NCBI GenBank assembly: GCA_963532875.1
Contig: CAUSLO010000006.1
Coordinates: forward strand, 1-41,502
Length of the DNA: 41,502 bases
From: CAUTUX01 sp963532875
GTDB taxonomy: Bacteria; Bacillota; Clostridia; Christensenellales; CAG-917
Reading direction: 5' to 3'
The notes beneath the pieces were generated by a model, which saw only the letters and a list, made by a program, of their open reading frames with translations, did not search any database and had not been told where the DNA came from. Of this stretch, positions 41,421 through 41,502 are shown piece by piece. Made by a program: the position numbers and the translations under genes. Numbering within the stretch: position 1 is the stretch's first letter; the number at the start of each line of letters is the position of its first letter.

Positions 41421-41502
41421 AGTAAAGAAAGTATTGAAATGATACAGATCCCGACTTTAGGATTTAACACCATAAAATTCCAATAAAAACACAAGAAATT
41501 TA

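Overview
This AT-rich window comes from the chromosome of a low-GC, anaerobic, Clostridia-like member of the Bacillota. That placement is inferred from three things: a PerR plus 'reverse' rubrerythrin oxidative-stress pair, a biotin-dependent sodium-pump oxaloacetate decarboxylase operon, and the hrcA-grpE-dnaK-dnaJ-prmA-rsmE-mtaB heat-shock order with a CIRCE element. UGA is used as an ordinary stop (oadB and dnaJ end in TGA). I saw no rRNA or tRNA gene and no CRISPR array.

Layout, left to right. 1-1.9 kb: a lipoprotein behind a G9 tract, then perR-rbr under a Per/Fur-type palindrome. 2-6.1 kb: oadA, gamma subunit, biotin carrier, oadB and a dedicated biotin ligase, a tightly packed operon that couples oxaloacetate decarboxylation to Na+ export. 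6.2-10 kb: an InlB-repeat lipoprotein and secD-secF. 10.1-11.6 kb: a phage-type SNF2 helicase with a 3' gene scrap in front. 11.7-14.7 kb: a polar amino-acid ABC importer behind ArgR-like boxes. Its binding protein looks circularly permuted, and its ATPase carries an inserted block of about 200 residues. 14.8-19.3 kb: an accessory locus with a membrane-anchored trypsin-like protease, a secreted protein with a long Ala/Val-rich stretch, an intracellular BspA-type leucine-rich-repeat protein, a decayed second copy of the protease 3' end, and two paralogous small genes that each carry one in-frame stop. 19.3-26.9 kb: a six-gene operon with a membrane-anchored surface protein, two half-size exporter-fold ABC proteins and a complete ECF importer (S, T, fused A-A). 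This layout recalls metallophore uptake loci. 26.9-30.8 kb: a variable island with IS21-like terminal repeats, a type II restriction-modification pair and a Fic pseudogene. 30.8-38.5 kb: the heat-shock operon. 38.5-41.5 kb: gdhA and trxB on the minus strand, then a scrap of an AAA-type ATPase.

Three genes (perR, the protease gene, trxB) have a -10 box only 6-7 bases before their ATG and no ribosome-binding site, which suggests leaderless mRNAs. The most unusual items are the permuted binding protein with its enlarged ATPase, and the protease/effector/paralog locus. All functional statements rest on motifs read by eye; no database search was run.
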